Shown here: one piece after another, positions 5,084 to 7,495 of the stretch | Layout: each line of letters starts with the position of its first letter | Position numbering within the stretch: position 1 is the stretch's first letter | Origin: VGSZ01 sp044349155 | GTDB lineage: Bacteria > Myxococcota > UBA727 > VGSZ01 | Assembly: GCA_044349155.1 (NCBI GenBank) | Contig: JBIKRQ010000316.1 | Span: 1 to 7,495 of the forward strand | Length of the DNA stretch: 7,495 nucleotides | Direction: 5' to 3' | Translations under genes and position numbers: made by a program | Notes under the pieces: model-generated | Seen by the model: only the letters and a program-made list of their open reading frames with translations | What the model was told of the DNA's origin: nothing | Databases searched by the model: none

Positions 5084-6610
5084 ATGTCCGAACGTTGTCC
5101 CGCATGCAGCGCTGATGTCGCTGACGCTGGCGTGCCGCCCGGTGGCTCGCTGCGGTGCGATCGGTGCGCGACACGCTTCCCGAAGGCCAGGGCGCGCCAC
5201 GGCTTCGCCGGCAACGACGACGCCACCCTGGGCATCCACCCGGCCCTCGCGAAGCGCTACGCGCGCCCAGACGCGCCTGTGGTGGTCAACGAAGTGGCCG
5301 CCCTGCCCGCAGCGCCCAAGCCCAAGCTCGACGCCCGCGTCGTGGCTGGCGGCGTGCCGTCGCACGAAGGCGTGGCTGATGGCATCGACTTCAACGGCGA
5401 CGACCGCACCTCGCCCGCGCGCCTGGCCCGTCGTTCCCTCGACGGCGCTCCGCCTGCGGCACCCGCGCCTGCTGCCGTGCTTGCGCCGCCGAAGCCTGCG
5501 GTCGAGCCACTGCCGAAGATCCCCGGCTACGACGTCATCGAGCTCATCGGCAAGGGCGCGATGGGCCGCGTGTACCGTGCCAAGCACCTCGCCAGCGGGC
5601 GTGCGGCGGCGATCAAGACGCTTGCGCCCGAGCTCGCGGTGCGTCCGGATTTCGTGCAGCGCTTCGAGCGTGAAGGTGCCGCCATGCGCGCCATCGACCA
5701 CCCCGGCGTCGTGCAGGTGTGGGACCAGGGCTGTGCCGCCGGCGACACCTACTACATCACCATGGCGTTCATCCCGGGCCATCCGCTGCGCAAGTACCTC
5801 GAGAAGGGGCCGCTGCCGTTGGCGCAGGCGCTGCGCTTCACGCGTCGCATTCTGCAGGCTCTCGGTGCAGCGCACCTGCCGGGCGTGATCCACCGCGACT
5901 TGAAGCCCGAGAACATCCTGATGAACGGCCCCGTCGGCGACGAGCGCCCGGTGCTTGTCGACTTCGGCCTCGCGGGCATTCTCGAAGAAGAAAACGACCC
6001 ACATCCGAACCTCACCAAGAGCCGGATGACCATGGGCACGGTGAACTACATGGCCCCCGAGCAGCGCACCGACGCCAAGCGCGTCGATCAGCGGGCCGAC
6101 CTGTATGCCGCCGGCGTCATCTTCTACGAACTGCTCACGGGCGACCTGCCGCTGGGCCGGTTCGCGCTGCCCACCGAGCGCGGCTTTGGCGTGCCTGCCA
6201 GCGTCGACGCGGTCGTCGTCAAGGCGTTGGCCCGAAACGCCGACGAGCGCTACTTCAGCGCCGCCGACTTCGACACGGCCCTCGCCTCGATCGAGCGCGA
6301 ACTGGGCGTGGTCACCTCGCCCGTCGTGGCCACCGAGAACGACACGGTGATCGGGCCAGCGCCGAGCATCGACACCTTGCCGGGTCGTCGTGGCGACGTG
6401 CGCCGCGACAGCTCCGAGCCCGGCGTGGTCAACAGCGGCGGCCCGTCAATGATGAGCCTGGCCCCTGCGGGTGCTCCCGCGACGATGTTCGAAAGCATCG
6501 CGCAGCAGGCGTGGGTCACGATGTTGCCGACGGTGACGACGAAGTGGATGGCCGGCGGCATCGCCTTGTTCGTCGGCACGCTGCTCGGCTTGCTCATTCT
6601 GCGCGGCTGA
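5084..6610 (+). CDS. Hanks-type Ser/Thr protein kinase with N-terminal zinc ribbon and C-terminal membrane tail anchor
   Basis: The product is 508 aa. Residues 5-28 hold C-x2-C-x16-C-x2-C (CPAC...CDRC) followed by a Phe-containing segment, as in MJ0042-type zinc ribbons. Residues 33-145 are an Ala/Pro-rich linker. The kinase domain spans about 149-405: Gly loop IGKGAMGRVY (155-164), ATP-binding Lys178 in AAIK, probable helix-C Glu197, HRDLKPEN (270-277, catalytic Asp272, Asn277), DFG 293-295, a Thr-containing activation loop ending GTVNYMAPE (318-326), and DQRADLYAAG (335-344). All catalytic residues are present, so activity is expected. Residues 411-465 are a polar linker with Thr sites (NDTVIG, IDTLPG). 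Residues about 489-506 form one transmembrane helix, with only two residues after it. The kinase is thus a cytoplasmic enzyme held at the membrane, without the exported sensor of PknB. It phosphorylates protein Ser/Thr; substrates are unknown. A strong terminator follows. Confidence 0.96.
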   Translation: MSERCPACSADVADAGVPPGGSLRCDRCATRFPKARARHGFAGNDDATLGIHPALAKRYARPDAPVVVNEVAALPAAPKPKLDARVVAGGVPSHEGVADGIDFNGDDRTSPARLARRSLDGAPPAAPAPAAVLAPPKPAVEPLPKIPGYDVIELIGKGAMGRVYRAKHLASGRAAAIKTLAPELAVRPDFVQRFEREGAAMRAIDHPGVVQVWDQGCAAGDTYYITMAFIPGHPLRKYLEKGPLPLAQALRFTRRILQALGAAHLPGVIHRDLKPENILMNGPVGDERPVLVDFGLAGILEEENDPHPNLTKSRMTMGTVNYMAPEQRTDAKRVDQRADLYAAGVIFYELLTGDLPLGRFALPTERGFGVPASVDAVVVKALARNADERYFSAADFDTALASIERELGVVTSPVVATENDTVIGPAPSIDTLPGRRGDVRRDSSEPGVVNSGGPSMMSLAPAGAPATMFESIAQQAWVTMLPTVTTKWMAGGIALFVGTLLGLLILRG

Positions 6611-6632
6611 AGGTGGCTGTTCGAAGCATGAA

Positions 6633-6662
6633 AAAAACGGCCCGCATCTGCGGGCCGTTTTT
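6633..6662. terminator. Bidirectional intrinsic terminator between kinase and DUF4870 genes
   Basis: The GC stem CGGCCCGC (6638-6645) / GCGGGCCG (6650-6657) with ATCT loop is flanked by an A7 run on the left and T5 on the right. The A/T runs extend the pairing and give a U tract on either strand. It lies 22 bp after the kinase stop and 24 bp beyond the stop of the convergent minus-strand gene, so it can end both transcripts. Confidence 0.93.
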
Positions 6663-6686
6663 GTTGCTCTCGACGTCGACGTCAGG

Positions 6687-7178
6687 TCACTTCAGGAACT
6701 CGTGCGTGAGCGGGTACTCGTAGGCCTCGCCGTTGTTGGCAGCGATGGCTGCGCGGATGCTGCCCCAGATGCTCACCAGCGCGTACATCAACATGATCGG
6801 CACGGTGACAAAGAAGCCAACGCCAAGGGTGACAACGCCGACGCCGATGCCGGCGATCACGACGAGCAGCATCGTGATCTGAAAGTTCAGCTGCGCGCGC
6901 ACATGCTGCTGCAACGCCTCGGAGCGGGTGCCGACGAGGAAGTGGGCGATGAGGGGGATGGCCCAGGTGAGCGTGCCAGCACTCATCAGCATCGAGATCA
7001 TGGTGCTGAGGTGCACGCCGACGGCGACGTTTTTGTCTTCCTGGGGGAAGCGGGCGTCTTCGGCGTCGAGGCGGTTGCGTGGCACACCCACAGGAGCGCT
7101 CAGGGCGCGGCGGTCGCCGGAAAGCTCGCGCTCGGCCATCTGCTCCAGCTCGCGTTCAAGGTCGCTCGACGTCGTCAT
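6687..7178 (-). CDS. DUF4870-type small integral membrane protein
   Basis: The product is 163 aa. The start at 7178 is supported by AAGGAG eight bases upstream. Residues 1-50 are hydrophilic and probably cytoplasmic, with a short acidic/amphipathic helix (DLERELEQMAERELSG). From residue 51 the sequence follows the DUF4870 pattern: first hydrophobic helix about 55-82 ('VGVHLSTMISML...PLIAHFLVG'), a polar turn, the characteristic 'VRAQLNFQIT' (93-102), two more helices about 102-122 and 124-146, and the closing 'RAAIAANNGEAYEYPL' (142-157). The family is about 100-130 residues, so this member has an extra N-terminal region. DUF4870 proteins are Tic20-like in shape but have no agreed function; a membrane role beyond that would be speculation. 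The gene is convergent with the kinase, sharing its terminator, and divergent from the transporter gene. Confidence 0.9.
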   Translation of the reverse strand: MTTSSDLERELEQMAERELSGDRRALSAPVGVPRNRLDAEDARFPQEDKNVAVGVHLSTMISMLMSAGTLTWAIPLIAHFLVGTRSEALQQHVRAQLNFQITMLLVVIAGIGVGVVTLGVGFFVTVPIMLMYALVSIWGSIRAAIAANNGEAYEYPLTHEFLK

Positions 7179-7186
7179 GATCGGTT

Positions 7187-7192
7187 CTCCTT
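7187..7192 (-). promoter_or_regulatory. Shine-Dalgarno AAGGAG of the DUF4870 gene
   Basis: Read on the minus strand, AAGGAG is followed by an 8-nt spacer and then ATG at 7178, which decides the start codon. Confidence 0.75.
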
Positions 7193-7303
7193 CAGGGGTA
7201 CGGTGCAGGCCGGAAGGTAATCACGATCCCGCTCCAAAACACCGGCCAGATCGGAACATTCCACACATCGTCACGCCGCCGAGCGACTAACGTGCGCGTC
7301 TCC

Positions 7304-7495
7304 ATGAACGCGCCAGCCCGCAAGCTCACCCTGCCCCTGCAAATCGCCTACGCCTGCGGCCAGGCCGGCAACGTCCTCAGCGAAAGCTTGATCGCGACGT
7401 TCCTGCTGGTGCTCTACCAACCGCCCGGCGCCACCGAAGCCGAAGCGCAGTCGGTGTCGCTGCTGCCGGCCTTCGCCTTTGGCGTGATTCCCGCC
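7304..7495 (+). CDS. MFS transporter, likely sugar:cation symporter (GPH/MFS_2) branch; N-terminal fragment
   Basis: The frame opens with ATG at 7304 and runs without a stop to the right edge (64 codons). After a short basic N-terminus (MNAPARKLTLPLQ) comes IAYACGQAGNVLSESL, then a hydrophobic helix ATFLLVLYQ, a short acidic loop (GATEAEAQ), and the start of a second helix. The 'K.x.P..IAYG.GxxGN.L...LI..FLL.FY' pattern is typical of the first helix of GPH/MFS_2 sugar:cation symporters, including melibiose-type carriers. It is expected to be an inner-membrane transporter of about 450 residues; the substrate cannot be judged from this fragment. No Shine-Dalgarno is visible upstream. TAACGT at 7288-7293 is a weak -10-like element that would give a very short leader. 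The gene is divergent from the DUF4870 gene across 125 bp. Confidence 0.7.
   Translation, partial: MNAPARKLTLPLQIAYACGQAGNVLSESLIATFLLVLYQPPGATEAEAQSVSLLPAFAFGVIPA

Noticed and set aside
4338..5888. Plus-strand open frame spanning the lipoprotein end, the gap and the kinase start
   Set aside because: It is extremely Arg/Pro-rich, crosses a gene boundary and conflicts with two well-supported genes.

Overview
The window is a high-GC (roughly two-thirds G+C) bacterial segment. Its gene content points to Myxococcota or a close relative. It has secreted lipoproteins with the 'Myxococcus cysteine-rich' CGDG...CDDG repeat, a lipoprotein built from Ig-like, PKD-like and a C-terminal 'DPxLDVDDVxGxGPE' domain, a zinc-ribbon/Hanks-type Ser/Thr kinase, and a small ribbon-helix-helix protein of a kind common in that phylum. 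No rRNA, tRNA, IS element, integrase, CRISPR array or other sign of recent transfer is visible. This looks like ordinary chromosomal sequence.

Layout from left to right: (1) the 5' part of a large Cys-rich lipoprotein gene on the minus strand, running off the left edge, with an apparent one-base frameshift near position 96-100. (2) A divergently transcribed two-domain LEA14/WHy-type lipoprotein (1921-2814), followed by a perfect 10-bp hairpin that also serves the convergent next gene. (3) A 70-residue ribbon-helix-helix protein on the minus strand (2938-3150), with a good ribosome binding site, a plausible promoter and an inverted repeat over that promoter. (4) A divergent large lipoprotein (start about 3235, end 4854). 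(5) After 229 bp containing a nested inverted repeat, a zinc-ribbon Ser/Thr protein kinase with a C-terminal tail anchor (5084-6610). (6) A strong bidirectional terminator, then a convergent DUF4870-type membrane protein on the minus strand (6687-7178). (7) Divergently from it, the first 64 codons of an MFS transporter resembling the sugar:cation symporter branch, running off the right edge.

Strand orientation alternates at almost every gene, so most genes are probably transcribed alone. Only the large lipoprotein and the kinase share a direction, and the 229-bp gap between them argues against tight co-transcription. Shared function from proximity is therefore weak. The common theme is the cell envelope: three predicted lipoproteins, two membrane proteins and a membrane-anchored kinase.

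I do not see a convincing undescribed multi-gene system. The points most worth a second look are the frameshift in the first gene, the kinase architecture (zinc ribbon, catalytic domain, tail anchor with almost no exported part), the possible autoregulatory site of the RHH protein, the strong excess of the palindrome GTCGAC in both genes and gaps, and the apparent lack of Shine-Dalgarno sequences on all three lipoprotein genes and the transporter.
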